From Bacteroidota bacterium (GTDB lineage Bacteria; Bacteroidota; Bacteroidia; Bacteroidales; VadinHA17): a DNA stretch of 64,000 nt. The notes below the pieces were generated by a model that worked only from the letters and a program-made list of their open reading frames with translations, had not been told where the DNA came from and did no database searches. Position numbers and translations under genes: made by a program. Below are positions 10,655 to 19,811 of this stretch, one piece after another. Position 1 is the stretch's first letter; each line of letters begins with the position of its first letter. The stretch covers positions 124,001 to 188,000 of the forward strand of contig JAKPOU010000055.1 in the NCBI GenBank assembly GCA_029547705.1, in the 5' to 3' direction.

Positions 10655-11986
10655 ATGAGTGTACTTGCTGTTTCCATACTGGTTCTGATAAGCATTATTG
10701 CAATTATCATCCTGACTTCAACCCTGAAGCTCAATGCCTTTGTTTCACTGTTCCTGGTTTCGGTATTCCTTGCCTTTGCCACACTTCCGGGCGATACGAT
10801 AGTTACTTCGATCAGACAGGGCTTTGGCAATACCATGGCCTCCATCGGGCTCCTTATCATTTTCGGAGCCATGATAGGTGTTATTCTTGACAGGACGGGT
10901 GCCACGCTGAGTATAGCCGGCTATATGCTTTCCGTTACGGGAGAAAAGAACAGTCCGTGGGCCCTGGGCATCACGGGTTTTATAACCGGTCTGCCCATTT
11001 TCTGCGATTCGGGATTCATTGTTTTAAGCGGACTGACAAAATCATTCAGTGCCAGGTCAGGGATGGCGCTTCCCTTTATGGCTACCGTTCTCGCAACATC
11101 GCTTTATTCGGTTCACTGTCTGATACCTCCGCATCCAGGGGCTCTTGCGGCAGCCGGAATAATTGACGCGAATATCGGCAATCTCATAATAGCGGGAATT
11201 TTATTCGCCATACCGGGTGCCCTTGCTGCAGGAGCATGGGCCGGATTTATGGTCAAAGGGAAGAATTATCCCGCTTCCGTTTATTCAGAAGGCGATTTCC
11301 GGCGAGACAAAAAAGATCTTCCCCCGGTATTTCTCTCATTTCTGCCTGTTGTACTTCCCTTGCTGCTGATAACAACCAGGTCGCTGATCAACCTCTTTGA
11401 TACTGAAGGAGCGGGACTGGCGGCACGGATCTTCCGTTTTCCCGGAGAACCTGTATTTGCTCTTGCAGCAGGAGCTCTGTCAGGATTGCTGCTGATGAGG
11501 GACAGAAAGATCAGTTCACTGAACGAGGTGTTTTCAGAAGCCATTGTCAAGGCGGGTCCTATTCTCATTGTGACAGCCGCAGGGGGTATGTTCGGAATGA
11601 TAATCGCACAGACAGGAGCAGGTGAGTCAATGGGCAAACTCCTTGCGGATACCAACGCGGGATTGCTTGTTCCCTTCCTGATAGCCCTGATCCTGAAAAC
11701 CGCACAGGGTTCTTCCACTGTGGCAATCATCACGGCAGCGTCCCTGGTTCTTCCCATGATGAATATGCTTGGACTGGATTCCGAATGGGGACGCCTTCTG
11801 GCAATGCTGTCGATGGGAGCCGGATCAATGATTGTTTCACATGCAAATGATTCCTATTTCTGGGTTGTAACAAACTTCTCGGGGATTGATATAAAAGCTG
11901 CCTTAAGGGTTTATTCCACCTCAACCATCGTAATGGGGGTTGTGATATTCGTACTGATCTGGATATCATCGTTCATTCTTATATAG
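10655..11986 (+). CDS. GntP family permease
   Basis: GLLIIFGAMIGVILDRTGA; GIPIFCDSGFIVL-like (GLPIFCDSGFIVL); AQGSSTVAIITAAS. Confidence 0.88.
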   Translation: MSVLAVSILVLISIIAIIILTSTLKLNAFVSLFLVSVFLAFATLPGDTIVTSIRQGFGNTMASIGLLIIFGAMIGVILDRTGATLSIAGYMLSVTGEKNSPWALGITGFITGLPIFCDSGFIVLSGLTKSFSARSGMALPFMATVLATSLYSVHCLIPPHPGALAAAGIIDANIGNLIIAGILFAIPGALAAGAWAGFMVKGKNYPASVYSEGDFRRDKKDLPPVFLSFLPVVLPLLLITTRSLINLFDTEGAGLAARIFRFPGEPVFALAAGALSGLLLMRDRKISSLNEVFSEAIVKAGPILIVTAAGGMFGMIIAQTGAGESMGKLLADTNAGLLVPFLIALILKTAQGSSTVAIITAASLVLPMMNMLGLDSEWGRLLAMLSMGAGSMIVSHANDSYFWVVTNFSGIDIKAALRVYSTSTIVMGVVIFVLIWISSFILI

Positions 11987-12060
11987 CCAGGTCAGAGGAA
12001 ATGCTTTACAGAAGTGACTGAAAACGGATGTGCGGCTTTCATTCATCCGGGACCGGTGGC

Positions 12061-12117
12061 AGAGAAAGGGGAAGGGAAGGGAAAAAGAAAAAGAAAAAGT
12101 AAAAGTAAAAAAAGGAT
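12061..12117. repeat. Polypurine low-complexity tract with GAAAAA iterations
   Basis: agagaaaggggaagggaagggaaaaagaaaaagaaaaagtaaaagtaaaaaaagg. Confidence 0.8.
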
Positions 12118-12158
12118 AATTGCGGTGAATACGTCGTTTGTAATAATCTGTTCTATAT

Positions 12159-13481
12159 ATGGATAATCGTGAAACCGGCAAGAAGATACTGATGGCAGGC
12201 ATAGAAGGAGTTCTTCCCGGAAGGCTTATGGACGACCTGGTTTCGGTACAGGGCCCTGTGCTTAAAATAGGCTACCGCAGCTATAATCTTGCAGAGCTGG
12301 ACAGGATATTCGTAGTCGGGGCAGGAAAAGCCAGTGCAGCGATGGCTCATTATCTTGAATCAAAAACAGGCAGCAGAATAAGCGGCGGCCATGTTGTTAC
12401 GAAATATGGCCATTCATGCAGGCTCAGACATGTCACGGTTTCAGAAGCGGGTCATCCGGTGCCGGATTCCGGAAGCTATGAAGCTGCAAGGGAGATCCTG
12501 AGGATAGTATCAGAAGCTGGTGACAGGGACCTGGTGATCTGTCTGTGGTCAGGCGGAGGATCTGCCCTTATGTCGGATCATCCGGAAAATTCGTCTCCTG
12601 AAGAAATGGCGGTCCTCAATGATCTGCTTGTCAGGTGTGGTGCGGATATTGGAGAAATCAACGCTGTACGCAAGCATCTTTCAGGAATCAAGGGGGGACA
12701 GCTGGCCGTAAGGATCAGGCCGGCTGATATGGTCACAATTCTTCTTTCAGATGTAACAGGCGATCAGCCGGATATTATTGCTTCGGGTCCCACTGTTCCC
12801 GACAAGTCCACATTCGGGGATGCCCTGAATGTCATTCACAGGCATCAGCTTGCGGACCGGCTTCCTGTTTCCCTTGTAAATTACCTGAGGGAAGGTACGG
12901 AGGGTCTGAGACCGGAAACACCCAAGCCGGGTGACGGGATTTTCAGCGGATCCGCTGTTTTTATGGCAGGGACTAACAGAACTGCTCTCCGTTCTGCAAA
13001 AACTGAAGCGGAAAAGCATGGTTTCGATACCCATATTATAACCGATTCCCTCAGAGGGGATACTTCAGAGGCATTTTCCTATATTGCCGGGCAGATAGAG
13101 GATTACCGCCGCCGGGATGATCTGAAAAAGCCAGTATGCCTTCTTTTCGGCGGGGAAACAACGGTAAGGGTTGAAGGCAGCGGAAAGGGGGGAAGGAATC
13201 AGCACCTGGCACTCTATGCTGCACTGAAGCTGAAGGATATGCCCGGAGTTACCCTTGTTGCCGCCGGAACAGACGGCAATGACGGTGACACGGATGCAGC
13301 AGGGGCGGTGGTGGATTCGGGTACGGTGAAGGAATCCCTTAACATAGGCATGGATCCGGAAGCTTATCTGAGAAATTTCGATTCATATAATTTTTTCAGG
13401 CGTGCCGGCGGACATATTAAAACCGGACCGACACTTACCAATGTAATGGACCTTGTAATAATCCTTATTTCTGATAACTAA
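12159..13481 (+). CDS. Glycerate 2-kinase, DUF4147/MOFRL family
   Basis: FVVGAGKASAAMA; WSGGGSALM; NAVRKHLSGIKGGQLA; GGETTV; GTDGNDGDTDAAGAVVD. Confidence 0.9.
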   Translation: MDNRETGKKILMAGIEGVLPGRLMDDLVSVQGPVLKIGYRSYNLAELDRIFVVGAGKASAAMAHYLESKTGSRISGGHVVTKYGHSCRLRHVTVSEAGHPVPDSGSYEAAREILRIVSEAGDRDLVICLWSGGGSALMSDHPENSSPEEMAVLNDLLVRCGADIGEINAVRKHLSGIKGGQLAVRIRPADMVTILLSDVTGDQPDIIASGPTVPDKSTFGDALNVIHRHQLADRLPVSLVNYLREGTEGLRPETPKPGDGIFSGSAVFMAGTNRTALRSAKTEAEKHGFDTHIITDSLRGDTSEAFSYIAGQIEDYRRRDDLKKPVCLLFGGETTVRVEGSGKGGRNQHLALYAALKLKDMPGVTLVAAGTDGNDGDTDAAGAVVDSGTVKESLNIGMDPEAYLRNFDSYNFFRRAGGHIKTGPTLTNVMDLVIILISDN

Positions 13482-13495
13482 TTCACAAACCAGAC

Positions 13496-14857
13496 ATGTC
13501 TCCAGCCTATATTTTCCTCATAGTAATAGCGGGAGTCAGCATGCTCCTGCTTATGGTGCTTAAATTCAGACTGAATGCATTCATTGCCCTTCTGATCACT
13601 TCGATACTGGTGGGAATTCTTGCCGGGATGCCATTGCCCGCAATAACGGAAAGCATTCAGGAGGGCATGGGCAGTACCCTGGGTTTTATTGCAACTATTG
13701 TGGGGCTGGGGGCAATATTCGGACAGATGCTGGAAAGTTCCGGAGGAGCAAGGGCACTTTCAAAATACCTGCTGAAGAAATTTGGCAGGAAAAGAGCTCC
13801 CTGGGCTCTGATGCTCAGCGGATTCATGATAGGTATACCCATTTTTCTCGATGTCGGATTCATTATTCTGATTCCTGTCATTTATGCTCTTACAAGAGAG
13901 ACGAGACGTTCATTGCTTTATTTCGCAATGCCCCTCCTGGCAGGTCTTGCCGTGGGACATGCCATGATCCCTCCCACACCGGGCCCGGTAGCGGTATCAA
14001 ACATACTGGAAGCAGATCTCGGATGGGTAATCCTTTTCGGAGTGATCACCGGTCTGCCTGCCGCCGTCATAGGTGGTGTGTTTTTCGGCAGGTATATTTC
14101 CGGGAAAATAGACATTCCTGCACCGGAAGGTCTTGAGATACCCGGGGAGGAACCTGATCCGGCTACAAAGAAGGTACCTTCATACGGCATAACTGCATTA
14201 CTGATTTTCATACCGCTTCTTCTCATCCTCACGGGAACTTTTACAAAAGTAGGAGTGGAAAAGAATATGATACCCGCATCACTCCTGAGTGATATTATTA
14301 TATTTACCGGACATCCCTTCACGGCACTTATCATTGCCACCCTGCTTTCCATTCTCCTCTGTGTAAGATTGAAAATGACCGGTCAGATGATACTCGACCT
14401 GAGTACCAGGGCACTCGGGCCTGCAGGAATAATCATACTGGTTACCGGAGCAGGGGGAGTCCTGAAACAAATACTTGTTGACAGCGGCATAGGAGTGATC
14501 CTTGCAGAATCAATAGCAGGATCGTCAATACCTCTTGTGTTTCTGGCCTGGGCCCTTGCCGCCCTGGTAAGGGTGACACAGGGATCTGCAACGGTAGCCA
14601 TGATAACCGCTGCCGGAATAATCTCGCCGGTATTGCCGCTCATGAATCTCAGTCAGCCCCAAACGGCTATAATTGTGGTGGCAATAGCATCCGGAGCCAC
14701 AATTCTTTCACACGTCAACGACAGCGGATTCTGGATTGTAAACAGGTATCTCGGGATGAATGAGAAACAAACACTTCAGTCCTGGACCGTTATGGAAACA
14801 ATCATTTCAGTTGTCGGTCTGCTTCTGTCTCTTCTGCTGAGTGTTCTGATCAGATAA
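13496..14857 (+). CDS. GntP family transporter
   Basis: GMGSTLGFIATIVGLGAIFGQMLE; GIPIFLDVGFIILIP; TQGSATVAMITAAG. Confidence 0.9.
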   Translation: MSPAYIFLIVIAGVSMLLLMVLKFRLNAFIALLITSILVGILAGMPLPAITESIQEGMGSTLGFIATIVGLGAIFGQMLESSGGARALSKYLLKKFGRKRAPWALMLSGFMIGIPIFLDVGFIILIPVIYALTRETRRSLLYFAMPLLAGLAVGHAMIPPTPGPVAVSNILEADLGWVILFGVITGLPAAVIGGVFFGRYISGKIDIPAPEGLEIPGEEPDPATKKVPSYGITALLIFIPLLLILTGTFTKVGVEKNMIPASLLSDIIIFTGHPFTALIIATLLSILLCVRLKMTGQMILDLSTRALGPAGIIILVTGAGGVLKQILVDSGIGVILAESIAGSSIPLVFLAWALAALVRVTQGSATVAMITAAGIISPVLPLMNLSQPQTAIIVVAIASGATILSHVNDSGFWIVNRYLGMNEKQTLQSWTVMETIISVVGLLLSLLLSVLIR

Positions 14858-14936
14858 GACCGGTGCGGACTCATTGAAGATCAGGATATTCCGAATTCAG
14901 GCCCACAGGAAAGCGGCATGATCATTTTATTTTTTA

Positions 14937-16160
14937 TTACCTGCTGTTTTCCACAAAGACTTTTTTAACTGCCTCAAGGTATCCGTAACCGAACATTGTA
15001 CATGGCTGAAGATAGCTTGTTTCAGTCCATTCATTCCAGCTGTTGATTGTTATCAGGCGTACCTGCCCGGGATGGGCATCGGCATAATCCTTTGCCCTGA
15101 TCAGGGCATTTTTAAAATTTTCCGGGGTATTGTTCCTGACTATCCCTGCCCTGAACATTTCAAAGCGGGGATTGTTATCCCAGCCGATTGAAACATGGGG
15201 ATAATATGGTATTTTAAATTCCCTGTCAATCAGCTTCCATTCCTTTTCCACATCAGTCATAATGTCATTGTATTCCCTGTCGATGTCGGTGAAATGTACA
15301 AACTGGTAGTGGGTAATCCCGTCAAAACCAAGTTCCTTTATTATGTTTTCCTGGGAACCCAGTATGTCCCCGCTGCTTCCCCTCACACTGCTTCCGCTCC
15401 GGCGAAGTGAAAGCTGCAGATCCAGACCGCTGAAACCTGCCTTCCGGGTTTCTTTCCGGAACCATTCAAGGGCATCTTTTGTTTCACTGATTCCGCCCAG
15501 TCCCAGGATCAGGGCTTCGAGGTCATAGATCATGAAGCTTGGCCTGTTATCGTTTTTGTAATAGGAAGGATGTGAGAAATAATTTCCGATTACCCTGTGA
15601 CATATTATTTCGAATTCCTTCCTGTCCACGGCCCCCTTCCATATTAGGGCATCATTCGGTTTGCCGGCATTGCGCCTGTCCCATGTCATGTCAACATCAT
15701 GATTGGCCCACATGAGGTAGAATTTTACCCGGTCGTTGTTCCTGGCCCGGAGGTAGCCGTTGTTCAGGTGTCCTTCAAGGTATGGCATGCCGTCGTACCA
15801 GTACCAGTCGAAGATGAACACGTTAACCCCATGGTCGGCAGCAGCGCTGATCTCCATTTCCGCAACATAGGGGTCAGCCTCGTTGATATATCCCCAGAGG
15901 GGATAACGCGGCTGTTCATGTCCTTCAAAAGCGGGTTTATTCTTCATGACCGTTTCCCATTCCCCTATGCCTGCCGGCCAGAAAATCCTTGCACGGTCAT
16001 CCGGGTGATATGACGGCCATACGTAAGCCGCCACGTCATACTTTCCGGCTGTTTTCTGTTCTGGGTTGCCCCTTTCATCACCGGCAGGGGATGTGCCGTG
16101 AATAAAAAAAAGACCACAGGCGATGGTAGTCAGTAAAAAGCTTTTTGTCCGGATTCTCAT
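14937..16160 (-). CDS. Secreted GH99-like/WbsX-type glycan-processing protein
   Basis: AAYVWPSYHPDDR; HGVNVFIFDWYWYDG; NSWNEWTETSYLQP. Confidence 0.8.
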   Translation of the reverse strand: MRIRTKSFLLTTIACGLFFIHGTSPAGDERGNPEQKTAGKYDVAAYVWPSYHPDDRARIFWPAGIGEWETVMKNKPAFEGHEQPRYPLWGYINEADPYVAEMEISAAADHGVNVFIFDWYWYDGMPYLEGHLNNGYLRARNNDRVKFYLMWANHDVDMTWDRRNAGKPNDALIWKGAVDRKEFEIICHRVIGNYFSHPSYYKNDNRPSFMIYDLEALILGLGGISETKDALEWFRKETRKAGFSGLDLQLSLRRSGSSVRGSSGDILGSQENIIKELGFDGITHYQFVHFTDIDREYNDIMTDVEKEWKLIDREFKIPYYPHVSIGWDNNPRFEMFRAGIVRNNTPENFKNALIRAKDYADAHPGQVRLITINSWNEWTETSYLQPCTMFGYGYLEAVKKVFVENSR

Positions 16161-16220
16161 GATGGAAGTATTGGTTCAGGTTAACTCATTGGATAAAATT
16201 AAACATTAAAAATTGTCAGG

Positions 16221-16916
16221 CTAGCGGATACGGTAATTTCTCAGTTCCTTCCTTAGCTGTTTGTATCCGGGAAGCAGTTCCGACAGCAGTTCATAGAAGC
16301 CGGGACCGTGGTTATGGTGTTTCAGATGGCACAGTTCATGAATGATCACATAATCGATTATTTCCGGCTTTAGTTTGACCAGTTCGGAATTAAGAGTGAT
16401 CCTTCCGCGTGAACTGCAACTGCCCCACCGGCTTTTCATTGAACGTACAGTCAGTCCCGCCGGCCTGAATCCTGCATGACTGTATTTCCTGATGATCCCG
16501 GCCAGTCTCTCCGGCAGTATTTCACGTGCTTTCACGGCATACCACCCTGAAACAAGATGCCTTGTCATATTCGCATCCTCAGGATCTTTCTGTCCTGTCA
16601 GGATTTCATCCTCATCAAGCCACACCCCGGATGTTTCCGAGCGGATCCTCCGCAGCCTGTACTCACTGCCGAGGAAAAGAAAGGTTTCACCGTCGGTGAA
16701 TGTCCTGTCATGGTATGTAAGCAGCATACGTCTGTCACCTTCGGTGTGCTTCTTTATCCAGGCGGATTTTGAAAGGACGAACCGGTTAATGTCTTTCAGT
16801 GGTGTTCTGAATGGCGCTCTTACCGTTATGCTTTTATCGGGACGGACAATAATGCTTATTGACCGCCGGCGGGAAAAAACCAGTTCATATTTTATTTTTC
16901 CTGTTTCAGCTGGCAT
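16221..16916 (-). CDS. YgjP/DUF45 family zinc metallopeptidase
   Basis: MKSRWGSCSSRGRITLN; YVIIHELCHLKHHNHGPGFY (HExxH). Confidence 0.9.
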   Translation of the reverse strand: MPAETGKIKYELVFSRRRSISIIVRPDKSITVRAPFRTPLKDINRFVLSKSAWIKKHTEGDRRMLLTYHDRTFTDGETFLFLGSEYRLRRIRSETSGVWLDEDEILTGQKDPEDANMTRHLVSGWYAVKAREILPERLAGIIRKYSHAGFRPAGLTVRSMKSRWGSCSSRGRITLNSELVKLKPEIIDYVIIHELCHLKHHNHGPGFYELLSELLPGYKQLRKELRNYRIR

Positions 16917-18101
16917 TTATCCGGTTCTGAGAGTGATAATGGTTATTTCGGGTGGCATTCCTATCCTGAAAGGGATTCCGAGTACACCCAGTCCGCGGTT
17001 CACATACAGATACTGATTTCCTTCGGAGTATAATCCGTTCCAGCGGGGATAATAATATGCTGCAGGGCTCCACCTGTACTTTCTGGTTATGATTCCTATC
17101 TGCATTCCGTGGGTATGCCCGGCCAGTGAAAGCTGAATGTCTGTCCTGCCGGCCACCTCACTGTCCCACTGATTCGGATCATGGCACAGCAGAATCTTCA
17201 GGCCGGCACTACCGGTTCCGGAAATGGCTTTCCCGATATCCCCGTGTATTATCCGGGGATGCCGTCCGCTGGTTGTGATTCCCATGACAGCCACTTTAAC
17301 TCCGTGTATATCAATTATATCATTTTCATCATTCAGTACCCTGTATCCCGAAGCGGATATCAGGCTGTCCATCAGTACAGGAGTCATTCTTTTTTCTTCA
17401 GTTTCACCGGAAGGAAAATATGTTCCCATGTCATGATTTCCGAGTATGGCATAATTTCCGTATCTGCCCCGGTATTTTGACAGGATGGTGTCAAAGCCGG
17501 TGAACTCCCTGCTTCCGACAGTAACAAAATCACCCGTGTTGATTATCAGGTCGGGCTGATATTTTTCTATTCTTTTCATTACATCGTCAAGGCGGCCGGG
17601 ATGTCTGAAGAAACTGCTGAGGTGAAGGTCCGACAATTGTGCAATTACCAGTCCGTCAAGTGAAGGGTTCAGATTTTTCAGCCTGACCGTGACTTCTTCC
17701 GTCCTGAAATTATATCTGCCTGTATAAGAGCCATGCACTACAACAAGAAATATCAGTCCGGAGAATATAAGACCACTTTCCGTCAGCAGGCGGCTGTGGC
17801 CTCCTTTTTTAGTTCTCAGGAGTTTTCCCGTGAAATGGAGAAAGCAAAGCAGTATCCTGGGGGTCAGTATGGCGCTTAACAGTCCGGAAAAAATGAGCTG
17901 CTTGTTTATATACTCCGGATCATCGGCATGTCCCTTGAAGAAAATTACAGTCAGCGCATAAAACCAAACTGCAAGGGAGAGGGCCGAATGGACTGCCATG
18001 ATTCCATAATATGCTGACCGTGAGCCTCGTGAAAAATGATCCTTCAGCGTGAGGAATGAGAGAATCTCAAACAGGAGCAGTATGAAAAGCAAGAATGTCA
18101 T
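16917..18101 (-). CDS. Membrane-anchored metallophosphoesterase (YkuE-like)
   Basis: AQLSDLHL...INTGDFV...ILGNHD...LAGHTHGMQ; N-terminal TM segments. Confidence 0.9.
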   Translation of the reverse strand: MTFLLFILLLFEILSFLTLKDHFSRGSRSAYYGIMAVHSALSLAVWFYALTVIFFKGHADDPEYINKQLIFSGLLSAILTPRILLCFLHFTGKLLRTKKGGHSRLLTESGLIFSGLIFLVVVHGSYTGRYNFRTEEVTVRLKNLNPSLDGLVIAQLSDLHLSSFFRHPGRLDDVMKRIEKYQPDLIINTGDFVTVGSREFTGFDTILSKYRGRYGNYAILGNHDMGTYFPSGETEEKRMTPVLMDSLISASGYRVLNDENDIIDIHGVKVAVMGITTSGRHPRIIHGDIGKAISGTGSAGLKILLCHDPNQWDSEVAGRTDIQLSLAGHTHGMQIGIITRKYRWSPAAYYYPRWNGLYSEGNQYLYVNRGLGVLGIPFRIGMPPEITIITLRTG

Positions 18102-18183
18102 AGTCAGCAGGCAGATTTCAAAAATAAATGAAATAAAATTAAGACAGGAATATTTACTTTAGTCTGCATAAATTTGTGCGATT

Positions 18184-18621
18184 ATGTCTGTAGTCAGGTT
18201 TTATGACAAATCCCATATTCCGGAAGGGAAGCTTATCTATTCGGTAATTCCTGCAAGGTACAGGGGAAAATGGATTTTTCTCCGGAAGACAACACGGCCG
18301 ACCTGGGAGATATGTGCAGGTCATATAGAAGATGGTGAAACTTCAGATGAGGCTGCAGAAAGGGAACTGATGGAAGAAACCGGGGCGCTTGAATTCTCAC
18401 TCAGCCTGATAGCCACTTATTCAGTTGAAAATGAAGGCAGGACAGGATATGGCAGGCTTTATTATGCCGAAGTCACTGATATCGGTGATGTTCCTGACAG
18501 GTCTGAAATTGCGGAAAGGATATTTGCTGACGGGCTTCCTGATGATCTGACCTATCCTGAGGTACAGCCTGTGCTTTTCGGCCGTGTTCTGAACTGGCTT
18601 GGTGAGGGGCACGGGGATTAG
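18184..18621 (+). CDS. NUDIX hydrolase
   Basis: GHIEDGETSDEAAERELMEETGAL Nudix box. Confidence 0.9.
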   Translation: MSVVRFYDKSHIPEGKLIYSVIPARYRGKWIFLRKTTRPTWEICAGHIEDGETSDEAAERELMEETGALEFSLSLIATYSVENEGRTGYGRLYYAEVTDIGDVPDRSEIAERIFADGLPDDLTYPEVQPVLFGRVLNWLGEGHGD

Positions 18622-19802
18622 ATATATTCAAAGCTTACCTTTTTCAGCCACTTATCTTCAAGGAGTCTTGCGATTCTTTTTACCACTGTCCTGCGGATCT
18701 CGAGCTCGACAGGCAGGCTGGGATCCTGATGGGCTATATTTATCCTGGTGCCTATGATAAAATGTATTTCATCGCTTTCCATCAGCAGTTTCACTATTTT
18801 GTCAGCCGGGCCCTTTCCGAGATGAACACTGTTATTGAATGTTTTGAGGATTTCATTTACCTTCTGAAGGGTAAGGATGCCTTCCGTCACCAGGTCTATT
18901 TCCTCAATGAAGCTTTCGGGAGGCAGTTCGGGATCTTCAAAAATCAGCTCGTCAACAATTTTCCTGTTCAGTTCCCTTGCAACAATGTCGGCGGTGGTTC
19001 CCCCGCAGATTATGACCTTTCCTTGGTAGTTTTTGATTTTGGAGGCGAGCTCCGTATCCTTGTCCTTTTCATAGGGCGGTCCTGTGCTGATGAGCAGTTT
19101 CCTGGGCTCCCTGAAGTATATGACAGAACAGCTTATATCGTCTCTTGCCCTGTAGCCGTCATTCTTATGAGCCATTGTGACTATCTTGGCTGCAAGCGTA
19201 TTTGCTGAAAGGGAAGCATCAGCCGTTACGAGTCCGGAAACATAGCTCAGTATGTTTTCCCTTTCCCATCCAAAGGGAAAGTCATCGCTTCCCATGCCGC
19301 TTTGCGATACCCCGTCGGTGAAAAATATTATGCGGTCTTCCTTTTCTGGTTCGAGAGTGCAGGTTTTCAAAACTTTTCCCTCGTGTTTGCCCTTTTCCAG
19401 GATCACTTTTTTCCATGAGGGATCAAACTCCTGGTTACCCCTCAGGATTATTGCGGACGGATTGTCATATTCAAGAATATTTGTCCTGCCGCTGCTTTCT
19501 ATATCAACTATGGTGAAGGTTGAATAGGCTATTTTCCTCTCGCTGCATACGGGAAGGGTGTTCATGATTATTTCCGCAATCCTGTCAACTTCCTTGTGTT
19601 CCCTGGTAAAGTTAAGTGCCATGGTGGATGTGAGAGTTGCCAGGATATTGGCCTTGACGCCATGTCCCATGCCGTCGGAGAGAACAGCAATGATCCGGTT
19701 TTCCTCCCGGATTGACCTGTACAGGAACACGTCGCCGCATATCCTTTCCCCGTCGTGGTTGCGCTGCTGGGAATTAACCTCTATGTAAAAGTCCTGCTTC
19801 AA
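18618..19802 (-). CDS. SpoIIE/PP2C-type serine phosphatase with extra C-terminal domain
   Basis: GDVFLYRS...VLSDGMGHGVKA...FFTDGVSQ...RDDISCSVIYF; about 150 aa extension with GKVIICGGTTADIVAREL. Confidence 0.88.
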   Translation of the reverse strand: MKQDFYIEVNSQQRNHDGERICGDVFLYRSIREENRIIAVLSDGMGHGVKANILATLTSTMALNFTREHKEVDRIAEIIMNTLPVCSERKIAYSTFTIVDIESSGRTNILEYDNPSAIILRGNQEFDPSWKKVILEKGKHEGKVLKTCTLEPEKEDRIIFFTDGVSQSGMGSDDFPFGWERENILSYVSGLVTADASLSANTLAAKIVTMAHKNDGYRARDDISCSVIYFREPRKLLISTGPPYEKDKDTELASKIKNYQGKVIICGGTTADIVARELNRKIVDELIFEDPELPPESFIEEIDLVTEGILTLQKVNEILKTFNNSVHLGKGPADKIVKLLMESDEIHFIIGTRINIAHQDPSLPVELEIRRTVVKRIARLLEDKWLKKVSFEYI

Positions 19803-19811
19803 TAACGGGCT

